A DNA stretch of 64,000 nt from Phialocephala subalpina (taxonomy: Eukaryota; Ascomycota; Leotiomycetes; Helotiales; Mollisiaceae), in NCBI GenBank assembly GCA_900073065.1, contig FJOG01000022.1:695047-759046 (forward strand), given 5' to 3'. Made by a program: the position numbers and the translations under genes. This document shows positions 1-10,533 of the stretch, piece after piece. The notes under the pieces were generated by a model. The model was not told the DNA's origin. It did not search any database and saw only the letters and a list, made by a program, of their open reading frames with translations. Position 1 is the stretch's first letter, and each line of letters begins with the position of its first letter.

Positions 1-604
1 TGGGGGGGGGGGGGGGTTGGATCTTATATGTTTCATGGCTTCCGTCGGAGGCGAGACCAACATGCGCATTTATCATGTCTCTGGGATCTGTTGCTCCCAA
101 TCCCCTTCTATGTTGCATAATTTCAAGTAACGACGATGGATGTCCCTCCGTCGATCCTACTTGATACTTCTTCCTTGCAGACTCCATGTGTATGAGTAAC
201 GCAGCACCTTGACTTTCGAGTTCAGTCGGAATGTTGGCTTGCAAGGATACGCGCTTCTGGAAACATTCCAATACGTGGTCACGAACATGTTTCCAAGGCC
301 ATCGAATTGTTCCGTATTGTACCCATGGCCTCCTAGAGAAGATGAGCTCCTGGAAGACCCAGACTCGCCGAAACCAAGGCTGACGTAGGATGTGCTGGAC
401 TATCTCTGGACCATTAACGGCCACAGGGAATTGTGGTGTCGAAAGATCTGAACACAAAGGTGCAATGAAGCTTGTCGTTTCTCTGCCAATATGCTCGAGG
501 TGTATGATGGTCTGTTTCGCGGTTGCGTAAATTTTTACCATCATGTCCACCTGGATCGACTTCTCTTCGTCATCGGTCTGATTGATGCAGACTACATCGT
601 TCTA
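1..604 (-). pseudogene. HET-domain gene remnant (left edge)
   Basis: Read on the minus strand from about 604 to the window edge, one frame gives the core HET (heterokaryon incompatibility) signature: CINQTD, then KIYATAK, later PWFRRVWVFQE and TDPRDMINAHVGLA. In the family these correspond to the D-x-[IV]-CINQ block, the IY.A block, the PWF.R.W..QE block and the TDPRD..(Y)A..G block. HET proteins mediate non-self recognition and cell death on hyphal fusion. A TAG stop (602-604) lies where the family has the Trp of W-I-D-A-I-C-I-N-Q, so a TGG to TAG change is likely. I see no YxALSY...WG start upstream, and a MITE follows at 721. The gene therefore looks 5'-truncated and broken. Its 3' end is outside the window. 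The window starts with a 16-G run, probably a contig or low-complexity edge. Confidence 0.75.
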
Positions 605-718
605 TCTGAGAGAAGAGCGCAAGTCACTACCCCTAGCAGCTCCTCGGGCTCTGATGAACCCTTCAGCGAACGAACTTATTATCACGTGCGAGCTAATGCC
701 TCAGCCAGTTGAAAGTTA

Positions 719-1009
719 TAACTAGTCGGAAATTCAAAAGGTTAACCGAGATGCAATTTTCATGAAAATCGAGACTTTTGAAAATTGAAAAAGCTTTTTA
801 AGAAAAATATAAATAAATAATAAATTTTTTAAATTGCTTTAAATTTTCAATTTTTTTTATTTTTATATTTCATAAGTAAATAATTATTGTATTTACATGT
901 TTAAAACTTTTATATCGTAGTAATTAAGCATTTGAGCGGGGTGTTTTCCAACTTTTGGTATATAACCCCCTCGAGCTCTCGCCAAAAACCACAAGTTTCC
1001 GACTAGTTA
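719..1009. mobile_element. MITE with 12-bp TIRs and TA target duplication
   Basis: The ends ACTAGTCGGAAA (721-732) and TTTCCGACTAGT (996-1007) are perfect inverted repeats, and TA flanks both (719-720, 1008-1009). The 287-bp element has a very AT-rich core, no coding capacity and no transposase. The TA duplication suggests mobilisation by a Tc1/mariner-type transposase. It lies between two HET relics. Confidence 0.7.
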
Positions 1010-1299
1010 ATTACACCACTATATGGATGAGTTTTGCACGTCGCCCTCTGCTGCGTTGTATCACCGCCAGTGCCCTCTGCTGCCCTCTGCAGTTCTGCGT
1101 CTGTCAGCGAACATCATTTCCTCAACCTTAACCATATTCGTCATCGAACACCTACTTTCGTCACTGGAAACAATACCTGGCCGACGTTCAGTACACTATA
1201 ATATAGTACTTTAAGCTGCGTTGGATGCCTTCAATTTTCGGGCCCTTCAAACATCTGTCGCAGTGTCGTCCTGCAAGCACCTTACTCAAAGTTCAATGA

Positions 1300-2265
1300 A
1301 TGAAGATGCCACTTTGTAAACAATGCTCTAAGCTTGATTTTTCTGAGTACCGGATTCGCAAACGGCAGCAAGATATAGATTTCGATGTTAATTTCGACCG
1401 CGGCAGATTCAAAGGGTCGTACTCGATCGATAGTGTTCCGAGCGAGTACGAAATTGGGATTATGGCGAGCCTGACAGAGAAGATGCGACCTTTGGTGAAG
1501 CCAGCCACCAGTCTGATAATGTTTCTGTGTACTATTATACCTATGTACCTATGATATATGCCTAGAAAGGAACCTGACCGTAAAATCGGGCAGGATAGCG
1601 TAGCATGGATGCGAGAGCAGACAATGGTAGCAAGCGACATCATCCGGCGCAGGGAGACTTGTGGGCTTTGCAATGTAATTGCACATCATATTGGAAAGAA
1701 TCACGTTGGACCAGATACATCAATCCGAATCTTCACGGGACCTTTTTGTGACACGATAGACAAGAAGGCAAAATTCGCGAGGCAGTCCGCCTGAAATCTA
1801 CGAAATAAAAGAGACAGTCGACTCAATAATCGGTCCTCTAGAAGCATATCAGATAGCTACAACTGAGGATAAGGAATCTCGCTGTATCTTGGAACTACAG
1901 GAATGCTCTGACCCAGTTCCAACCACTAGTGATGAACACCCACAGACCCAAAAGCGTCCATCCGGGAATACCAACACCGGGTTCGGTGGTCATTTGATAA
2001 GTCCGAAAGCAACTTGGGGCTTTTTTCGGGGCGGATAAAACTCTGTGGTATACTACATGGCGAGAGATGCGAACAGCCAATCTTTCCCGTGAAAATCACG
2101 CCGGGATTGAAGTCTTTGCTTGTAATCGATTGTGGAACGAATGTGCATTATCAATGCTCCTGCTAAATGTTGATATGTTGCCCTTTGCTACTGCTAGGGA
2201 ACGGCGTTATAAAGGGGTTGGAGAGAGATACTTATGGGTTGACCCATTATGCTTATATCTTGATC
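1300..2265 (+). pseudogene. HET-domain gene remnant, 5' part, interrupted by a transposon
   Basis: The first frame begins MKMPLCKQCSKLDF, resembling the cysteine-containing start of many HET proteins (LC..C..(I/L)DF). After a stop at 1552-1554, the segment 1558-1797 contains a CGLCNVIAHHI-like stretch, as in the family's second cysteine pair. After a gap and frame changes, the segment 2067-2265 ends YLWVDPLC-LYLD, matching the YLWVDSLC-I-I-Q-D block of the HET core. The frame breaks at the terminus of the element that follows at 2266. I read it as a decayed HET gene with several stops and shifts, later split by that insertion. Resemblance is clear at the two ends and weak in the middle (1800-2060). 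Confidence 0.55.
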
Positions 2266-5174
2266 TGTGACCGTCAATTGATAAGTCCGTACTAGCTCAT
2301 GAATTAACTTGCAAATTCATGAGCTATCACAACCCCTTATGAGCTATCACATAATTCATGAACGAGTTCTGATCAGTTGGAATGAGAGTGACGATAATTA
2401 ATTGTTCAAACAGATCGACGGGAGGGAGGCTCTTCCGTCTTCCAGCCCCCTTATTTACTCCGTTTCCAGCCCCCTTTCTTTGCCGAATCTCCTGATGTTT
2501 TGTTTGAACTCTCATTATACGATGTTTTAGCTTTCTCGCGAAGATATACTCTCATATCTCAAAAGAAGCTATCATAAGTGCGCCCGAGATTAAGATGATT
2601 TATAGTATTCGACTACATTTTTTCCTAATTAAGGCACATTAATTATCTTACGATCTAAGACTTGATTACGATGCACGGCAAGTGCTATTCGATGCGAATT
2701 AATGCAAAGTTTACTATATGACTCTAGCAAATTCCTCTTTTTAATTATTGCCTTTAACTTTTCCTTAATTTTACTTTTAAATATACTTTTATTTGAAGTC
2801 TTTTTAATTTACTCTTTTATTTTCTACTTTCACTTCTTTCTCGTGGATATGCCAACCGCATATATCGATTTAACGCTCAAATCGTTCGATATTACTAATC
2901 CTAATGCCACTCCTCAAAGGGCTACATTCATGCCGTCTTCCCCTTCTACTGCCTTAGGATCGAGGCAGCCAATTGACCCATGGTCAGCCAGTCTTAAGGA
3001 TAAGTTCGATCAGATGCTTAAAGAGAGTCCTAATCGCTCTATTTTATCTCTTAATAAGCGCTACAATATGCAACATCACTTGAAACACTCGCTTTCTGGA
3101 GCTAGAGGTTTTATTAAAGTAGAGCGCAAAGTCGATAGCAACTTGAGGAATTGGACTATTACCAATTTTGAGCTATAAGACAACCAAATCTACTGTAAAG
3201 TTAGCCTCGATAAGAAGACTAGTACAATTTTCAAGGAGAAATATGCAGCTTGTGATTCAAATGCTTTAGAGTTAATCCAAAAGGTTTATATTACTTTATA
3301 TTATACTAATTAATTACTCTCGCTTAATTCAAAGGCTTTACTAATTATTTTAAGTATCGACAAAACTAACTATCGAGTTTAAAACCTCTTTTACGGTATC
3401 ACGAAAGTTGACGTGTCTTTTGTTAAGAAACGCTGCAATATTTGTAAGCTAACTACGACTTTAAAGCCGAAGGATTTAATTATTAAGCTTATTATTCCCA
3501 AGAGCCCTATATATAAGCTAGTCGTTGACTTGATGGACTTTACTAAAGAGCCAGACGGAGATATGAACTGGATTATGCAGAAGAAGAACCCATTCACTAA
3601 GTATATTTGGTTATCACTTCATGAGGATAAAGAGGCTATATTAACTGGTTAAAATTTTGACTAATAGTTTGACGATTTTGGGCTAGTGCATAGGATGTAA
3701 GTTTTTACTATTCCTTGGCCATTTTATCTTGTACTTTTGTATAGCTTTAATACTGACTTTGGCTGTAGCCGGTGTGATAATAGTACCGAGTTTAAGGGCC
3801 AAAAACTTGGAGACTTTAGTTAAGTCTGCAAGAGGCGTGGCATCCCTATTGTAAGGGGTAAGTCTTACCACCTTGAAACTCAAGGCACTATCGAGATTGC
3901 CAACCGTATATTCAAACGCTGTCTTATAGCTGTTCAAACTGCACGTGGTACTCGATTATAGGTTGAATTCCTTCTTGAGTTAGCTATAATTATTAACATT
4001 ACCCCTTCTAATTCTTTGCCTAATAAAATGACTCCTTATAAAGCTTAGTACGGCCGACCTTCTTTAAATTGGGAAGATTACGCCAAAGAATAAGCTAAAG
4101 ATAGGAGTCAAAAAGCTGGTTAATAACAAATCAAAGAAGACACGGCAGAAGCCGAAGACTCTAAAGTAGCGGCTTTATTGTCAAATAGGGAGGTTGATAC
4201 TGAGGATAATCGAGAGATTTTGATTGAGCTTGGAAAGCGCGTGGCAGCTAATCACGTAAAAGTTGCTGAACGCATAGTCAAGAAGAGAGGAGGCAAAGTA
4301 AACACTTTAACTTTGCAATAGATTATCCTTCTTACTATTCCTAGCAAGTTAAGGACTTTAACTGAGCCTTTGAGACTTCCTGTTAGAGTTTGGGGCATTT
4401 CTAATAGTGTAAGTTTCACGTGCTTATTTAAGGATAAGAATTAATATGTCCCTTAGGCTGTAATCCTCTTTACTCAATGAGGCAGACTCAAAGGCCTTCA
4501 TTAACCTCAATAACTCTAAATTTGTTTATCACTTGTAACGTTTGAGGCTCTTATCTCTACGTTTCCATTAGAAGATAATTCTCGTATTACTCTACTTAAG
4601 GCTGTTCAACTTATGAACGGTCGTGGCACTATAGCCTCTCTCTAAAAGGCTGGCAGAGATGCTACGAAGACTCTCAAGGCAAAAAGGAAGGCTATCGAGG
4701 CTTTGGAAGAGAAGGAGGAGGAAGAGGAAGAACAAGTGGCGGTTATGAAGAAGACAGCTAAGGCTACTAAGCCTAAGAGAAGTGCGCGTTTGAGTAAGAA
4801 GGCTAAGAAAGCCTGAAGTTTTGAGGGAGTTGCAATTGGGAAACTTGGACAATTGAGAATAGCTTCATTTGAAGTGTGAGTACATGCTTTGACCTCAGTT
4901 GAGGGTTTCACTTCTTTATAGCTACCGATATTTAGACCCCTAATAATATATCTTCATTTTTGGGGCATTAATCATGTGATTATTCACTATATGAACTTGT
5001 GAATTATTATGCAAATTCATGAATCATCATACTAACTCATAAGTTTATATAGGAGTTTATAAAAACGCCAAATATTGATGGAATAGGGTGGGTAGCTCAT
5101 GAATTAGTACGCATTCCATAATCACTACCCAAATTCATGAATTAGTAGGGCTGACAGACTGACGGTCACAGATC
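2262..5174 (+). mobile_element. Ginger-like DNA transposon (integrase-type, degenerate)
   Basis: The termini TGTGACCGTCA (2266-2276) and TGACGGTCACA (5160-5170) are inverted repeats, each flanked by GATC (2262-2265 and 5171-5174), giving a 4-bp target duplication. Inside are relics of a retroviral-type integrase (see the pseudogene entry). Terminal inverted repeats, a 4-bp duplication, TGT...ACA ends and an H2C2 plus rve integrase fit the Ginger class of DNA transposons. I assign the class from family knowledge, not a search. Near both ends short palindrome-like motifs (AATTCATGA/TCATGAATT) recur, at about 2296-2362 and 5010-5146, and could be subterminal transposase-binding repeats. The interior is AT-rich with many TAG/TAA stops, consistent with RIP. 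Confidence 0.6.
2849..4816 (+). pseudogene. Integrase/transposase relic (H2C2 and DDE core)
   Basis: Reading in one frame after another shows a zinc-binding stretch ending CNICKLTTT (near 3430), then VVDLMDFTKEPDG (first catalytic Asp) and FTKYIWLSLHEDKEA. Near 3770 comes CDNSTEFKG (second Asp), followed by GIPIVRG and TQGTIEIANR (catalytic Glu near 3895). That order (C..C, D, D, E) is the rve integrase core. Downstream are LPNKMTPYKA and a basic lysine-rich tail that ends at 4816. The frame is interrupted by many TAG/TAA codons, several where CAG/CAA (Gln) is expected, so the protein is not made. The start at 2849 is only the first plausible ATG. Confidence 0.65.
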
Positions 5175-6233
5175 GACACCGAGCGAAATACCGCAGAAAC
5201 TTGAGGCTTGGACCTCGGTCTTCTGAGGGGTTTTCGTTTTGCGCTTTAGTTTTGTCCCAGCGTCGTGAACTATCCTAGTAGTTGCGGTTCTCTAGACAGT
5301 CAAATTTTGACGAGAAATATTAGAGGAGGTTAGGAGCCGATTTCGAACTCCGGGAAGCGCTTGCAGCCTTATTTTTACCAGCACGTTGTTTCATATAGAC
5401 GATAGGGAAATCGTAACCGATTCCCGAGGTGTCCGAAGAGGATCTTTCAATATATGCCTAGGCTAACTTAGTGATGTGCTCAGGCGCTCTGGCCTCAGCC
5501 TAGCCAGCCTAGGCTGTTCAGTTCCAAAGATGGAAATGGAAAATAGTCATGTCGAGATTCCGGCGTGAGGTTACTTGACCTACCGCCGGAATCCCGATCT
5601 CAGGCTCACGTGATACAGCGCCGCTTTTGCTTAGGCCCGGCTCAGCTTCGGTTCAGGTCTGCTCATTCTATTTCCCCCCGGAGAAATTTTAAGCCATATT
5701 ACTCCAATTGGAGTTCAAAGCGTGCGACTTGTCTCTTTGCCCGCTCTTTATTGCATATAATACTTAATTATGTAAATTTATTTTCACGCAGGGGATTTTA
5801 AAAGGCTCTAACCGATTTGAAATCGTTGAATGTTTTGATTTTATTGTTATTTTTAATATATTAAAAATTTGCAATTTCTGGTATATCGAATCTGCGTATT
5901 AAAAGCCGAAACAATCCGAAGTGCAATGCTGCAATTGGGAGTACTCTGGTCTGTATTACGAATAAGGCCGGGTGCAATACGATAAAGCCGTAATAGTGAT
6001 TACTTTAAGGTTACCTGATTATCGCGATGTCCGTCGCTGCCTTTGAGTCTTCAAGTGCCTCGCGATGAGCCTTACAAAAATGCCTCGCGCAACAGCCCCA
6101 CGAGTTAAGTATACAACGGACAACAGCCTCGAATGCTACGAATTCTCAAGACATCTATCTGTCAATCACAATTTCAAATGTGACTTAAATACTTGATTGT
6201 TTAGCACAGGAAGAGGTTTCTACTATAATTATC
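5175..6233. other. Gene-free stretch with a long imperfect hairpin
   Basis: No recognisable gene. The right flank of the transposon (from 5175) should be the continuation of the interrupted HET gene, but I find no convincing HET block, only a weak resemblance near 5340. An imperfect palindrome of about 20-bp arms (5552-5571 and 5578-5597, loop TACTTG) lies in the middle. From 5810 to 5900 the sequence is AT-rich. Confidence 0.5.
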
Positions 6234-8484
6234 ATGGAAGGAGTAAGCGCTGCCTCGAGTGGCATAGCTATAGTATCTTTGGCAATTCAGCTGATCGAAA
6301 TCACTCGAGATATGCGATCTTTCTTCGACGATATAACTAAAGCTCCAGACGAGATTCAAAGACTTACCTTCGAGTTGACCCAACTTACGAATATTCTTCG
6401 AGATATACATGTTGTTATCTGCATACAACAAGCACAGGATGGGGCGCCTTATCCGCTCTCTTCGCTGTTAGCTTCATTAGAAGCTTGCGGAGATAGGCTT
6501 TTAACGATGCAAGAAACTGTCGATTCCGCGAGACGAAGGCTAATTGGCTCTGGCAGGATGTTGAAACACTGGGAATCATTCAAGATAGTCTTCAGGAAGG
6601 ACGTGGAAAGGCTCGAAAGGCAGCTTTATCGAGCAATGCACTCTCTCACTATTTCGATGACTATGAATTTGATGGCAATAAAGTAGGACGACCAAGTATT
6701 GAGATATCACTAAGATAACTGCTAACAAAACTAGCCTTGCGAATATCGATCACACATCCAGTATAGCGAAAGTGATCAATGGCCACTTATTGACTTCAAC
6801 TACATCGGTAGATACTTCTCAGCGTCGTTCTTCAGTGCATCAGGAACGATTATCACATCTGATGCAGAGGAGGATCCGGAATTCAGCCCAAAAGACGTCT
6901 TTTTTACTCTTGGTAAAAGGCCCACTGTCTTGGCAATTTTCCGCTCGAAGGAGTGCAAAAGACAACGGCAAAGATGGAGAAAGCCAGAATGGGTTTTCCG
7001 GAGAAGCCGTTATATCTATATCTTCTAGAACGCTGGGGTACTGCATAAGCCTCTGTTTACGATATTCATATGGTTCAGTATCGCAGAGCCTCCGCATGGA
7101 TCCCGTTGCTGACTCATCTGCGCCCATCTTTTGTTTATGCAAGACGGGGGAGATTGAAAATGTCCAACTAGAATTCAGCAGCGGAAATACTTCTCCTTTC
7201 GTCATTGATCAAAACGGAAGAACTCTTCTTCATGTAGGTAAAGTCTCTCCAAGATTAAGAAAGCAGACTTAACTATTATAGTACGCAGCAGAAGGTTGCA
7301 GGGCAGATTTAGTGCAGGTCCTACTGAATTATGGTCTCGATGCAAATAGAATAGAACATTCTTGGAATCAGTGAGTGGTATTTTGAGTAAATTTTATACT
7401 CGCTGATATTTTATTTACCAGGACGCCTTTAATGTTCGTGCCCGAGTACAACATAAGCTCCACCGCCAGATTCGATACCATCAGAGCTTTGATAATTCAT
7501 GGCCATACTGATATTACAATTCTCGATCGGTTTGGGACAAACTTCTTGACTAAGTATATGGGCGATAGTGAGGGCTACTTATGGGTTATAAATCAAGAAG
7601 AGTTCGATATTGATCTTATCCAAGCCAACGATCGGTGGTATCACACTATTGCCACAGGCATCGGCTGGTTATTTGCCGTACATAACGGCGACATGTTCAT
7701 TGGACCCCAGAAGGATTATTTCTCTATAAACTGGGCACCACTAATTCAGAGGTTGCTCAAACTTGGATTATCTCCATCTCCATGGGTTTTGGAAGCTGGA
7801 ACACCGCTTGATTCGCTATTTAGCGTGATCCACCATGAGGTAGATTCCCATATACTGGCGGATACGTGGCTTTTGAATCTATCTTCTGCTGGCGTGGATA
7901 TTGAAAGCTATGTCCGAACAGAGAAACTGCTGCATTCTTCCGGATTTTTGATCTCACAGGCACATACCGGCAACTGGACTAAGGAAATCCAACGCCGTTT
8001 GGTGTTCGAAAGGCGAGAGAACTTGGACCGAGAGATTATTCGTTGGGAGTGGTTTCACGACGAGGAAGCTCCCGCGTCAATAGTACTCAATGAATTTAGG
8101 TCATTGGATATCCCTCGTCGATTTGACTTCTCAACATCCTGGGAAGACCACTGGCCATTCAAATGCACCGAATCGGATCTTTGGGGGTCCTTTTCAATTA
8201 CAGACTCGGCAAGACTAGACAAAATATATGCAAAATCAAGAAGACGGTGGGCGGTACAGTCACTACGGCGGGATCAGCGCAATTTGAAGGTGCCACGACT
8301 TTCTAAGTTTTCGAGATCCAGTCGACGTCACCGTGTACCTGGTGCTTGGGTGGAAGATGGTCTCTTTCTCCCTTTAGACTCATGCCATCAGAATGTTATA
8401 GGATTAATTGGGTGGTGCTTATTTTTCATCATTGTCATTACTCTTTTGTTTTCTTGTTTTTTTTTTTGGCTTGAGATAGGTTAG
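6234..8484 (+). CDS. STAND-type N-terminal domain / ankyrin / membrane-anchored protein
   Basis: I join four exons: 6234-6682, 6735-7233, 7282-7370 and 7422-8484 (700 codons, 699 residues). All introns are 48-52 nt with GT..AG ends and CTAAC-like branch sites. Residues 1-150 match the helical N-terminal region found on many fungal STAND/NLR-like proteins (MEGVSAASSGIAIVSLAIQL..., ending ERQLYRAMHSLTISMTMNL). Around residues 290-345 the exons join into an ankyrin repeat (NGRTLLHYAAEG, then DLVQVLLNYGLD and TPLMF). The C-terminal half has no domain I recognise. It ends PGAWVEDG and then a hydrophobic helix of about 24 residues (GLIGWCLFFIIVITLL...), so it is probably membrane-anchored. No nucleotide-binding (P-loop) motif is visible. 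The context is HET relics and transposons. A role in non-self recognition is inference. Residues 151-290 are atypical, so a compensated frameshift or mis-splice there is possible. Confidence 0.7.
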
Positions 8485-8640
8485 GCAAAGGATCAGAAAA
8501 TATCATACTTACTATGTTGACATATTCTAATCTAGGGGTGGAATCTTCATTGCATCGGTGACCAAAACCACTAAATTCGGCAGCCTTAGCACCTAGGTCT
8601 TTGTTCTATTAATTTGTTTATTTTCTACCGAACTAAACTA

Positions 8641-9827
8641 GAATGCCATCATTTAGTGTAATAATCTCCATTAGGCTTCAAGCCATCCAACAGAGCCGAG
8701 GATTTGCCAGGGACTTGTTGGTTCTTCTCTTCGAGGTTGATACAGTTTGCATAGTCCAAGACGATCCGGCTCTACAAAGCACAGTTGGCGCAGATGGGAC
8801 TTATTTATTCCCTAGCAGCATTTACGATAGTAGCCGCTTCTGGAAATGATGCTAATGCTGGGCTTCCGGGTGTTCGTGCTGGCACCCGGGATATAAACCA
8901 GAATATCGTGCGAGTGGGTGAGAAGATTTTGCTTGAAGTTGTTGATGGACACGGCTACTTGGGTGACCTCAAAAAGTCAAGTTGGAGTATCAGACCATGA
9001 ACCACGCAGGAGAAGATTCCCCCGAAGAAACTCCTAATCTTCACGGATCAACAAGTCTACCGGAGTTGCTGGAATGACGTCTGGCTCGAAGATGTTGTTC
9101 TTGAAGATGTTTTTAATATAAGCTTCCTACATGATCCTGTCAATACAGGCCCAGCAGATGTCGGATTTTCTTCGATAGTAGAGCTTCGGGACATGTATCG
9201 ACTTTACGAATCGCTCGTCAATGTATACCAGGAACGTCAATTGACTTTTGAATCAGACATTCTGAACGCATTCTCGGGTCTGTCAAGCCATGGCTATGAT
9301 AGAGAACGAGTCATTTCATTGGGGACTACCAGTTTCACATTTTGATAGGTGCCTTTGCCGAAATTTGCGCGGCGGTGGAACACGAAATTACGCCTTTTGT
9401 TCTCCAGATAAAGGTGGCTTAGCAGCTTTTTCTATTCCGTTCCCGTGTTGGAGTTGGGTCGCTTGGCATGGTACCTCTGGCCATTCTTGGATAAGCTGGG
9501 AAGACGATGTTAATCAAGATGCAAGTCGTCAGAAATAATCTTCTTTCGCGAAGGAAGACTGAAACAAATCAACCAAAGCTTATCCATTCTAGCAGGACTT
9601 GAAACACAGGTACCCATATATTGTCAACCAGAAGAAACTGTGGATCTCCCAAGCCAGTGGAAAAGTGAACCGCAAATCGTTCACGAGGCCTTTTGTAAAG
9701 CGCCGATCAATACTGGACTTTTGCATTTTTGGACGGTGTTGCATATCGAATTGGTGTTGCTCGTGTTCCACAACGTGACTGGTTCGGTTTACCAAACAAG
9801 GCATGGAAACGAGTAGTTTTAAGTTAA
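8641..9827 (+). pseudogene. HET-domain gene remnant (third copy)
   Basis: The blocks occur in HET order but in different frames. VDTVCIVQDDPALQ (near 8745) comes first, then AAFTIVAASGNDANAGLPGVR.GTR (near 8815), then a TTQEK..PKKLLIF block in which TGA replaces the expected Trp (8998-9000). Next are VYQERQLTFESDILNAFSGL (near 9225), FPCWSWVAWHG (near 9450), and a C-terminal YRIGVARV...W...AWKRVVLS ending at TAA 9825-9827. At least two frameshifts and one nonsense change break it. It covers most of a HET protein from the LC-I-V-Q-D-D block to the natural C-terminus, but the YxALSYxWG region is not visible upstream. It starts about 160 bp after the intact STAND-like gene, on the same strand. 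Confidence 0.75.
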
Positions 9828-10303
9828 TAATCATATAACCTATTAAGAATAGGTAATAATAAAAGCTTTAATTAATTGGTTTTCAATGTATTTTCGTTAT
9901 TAAATATAAATGTGAATAGTGTTTTACTGGGCGAGATAGTGGAGAGGGAGGATGGCATTAGTAGAGAACTTCGCCCAGAAGATAACGAGGGAAAGCCCGA
10001 AGCCAATGAATGCGCTAAGGTATACTATTGCCGGCAGACTTGAAAAGGGTATACAATTGAGTATACCGAAGCATATTATCAAAGTTATCCTAATAGGTTA
10101 CTAAAGGTGGCTGTATCCAAGACTCACAGATATTAGCCGGATTTATATATAGATAATTTAGAAACTCTAACCGATTCGTGAGGGATTGGAAAAGGGTCCC
10201 CTAAGCGTAACCCGGCTGGCCTATCGGCGTACTCTAACGCAAAACTGCTTTGACCTCGGATGTCGTGATCATTTTCCTGTCAAACTTGGGTAGTAATGGG
10301 ATG
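9828..10303. other. Gene-free stretch before the retrotransposon
   Basis: AT-rich at first (9835-9915), then mixed composition. I see no gene, splice pattern or terminal repeats here. The last five bases (GGATG) are the left copy of the retrotransposon's target duplication. Confidence 0.5.
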
Positions 10304-10533
10304 TATCAATTGCGGAAGCGGCTGGAGGCAAAATGTATGGTATTGATGTCAAATCTGTTTGTCTAGCTAAGTGGAAATGTCTGCTTGATATAGTGCTTTT
10401 GTTGGAACATCGGACTTAGGCTAAACCGCCTAATGAAACGATACGTAACTAATAATGCGGCTTTATGCCAATATACTATAATTTCCCCATCGCATTGAGA
10501 TTATTATCACAAATTACGAGTCCTTAATTGATA
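10304..10533 (-). repeat. Copia LTR, left copy (3' LTR of the element)
   Basis: A 230-bp direct repeat of 16068-16302. It starts TATCAATTGCGG and ends TTAATTGATA. Compared with the other copy, nearly all differences are C/T or G/A transitions, and the canonical ends TGTCAGTTG...CAACTGACA appear here as TATCAATTG and TAATTGATA, the pattern RIP leaves. Confidence 0.85.

Noticed and set aside
1293..1673. 126-codon minus-strand open frame
   Set aside because: It is antisense to the HET relic, whose plus-strand frame has family motifs.
2702..2848. Hydrophobic N-terminal extension of the transposase relic as a membrane protein
   Set aside because: Phe/Leu/Ile richness here comes from AT-rich RIP-type DNA. 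The integrase similarity begins later.
5340..5362. tRNA-like B-box (GTTCGAAAT on the minus strand)
   Set aside because: The last position of the B-box is wrong and no A-box or cloverleaf fits upstream. No tRNA was found anywhere in the window.
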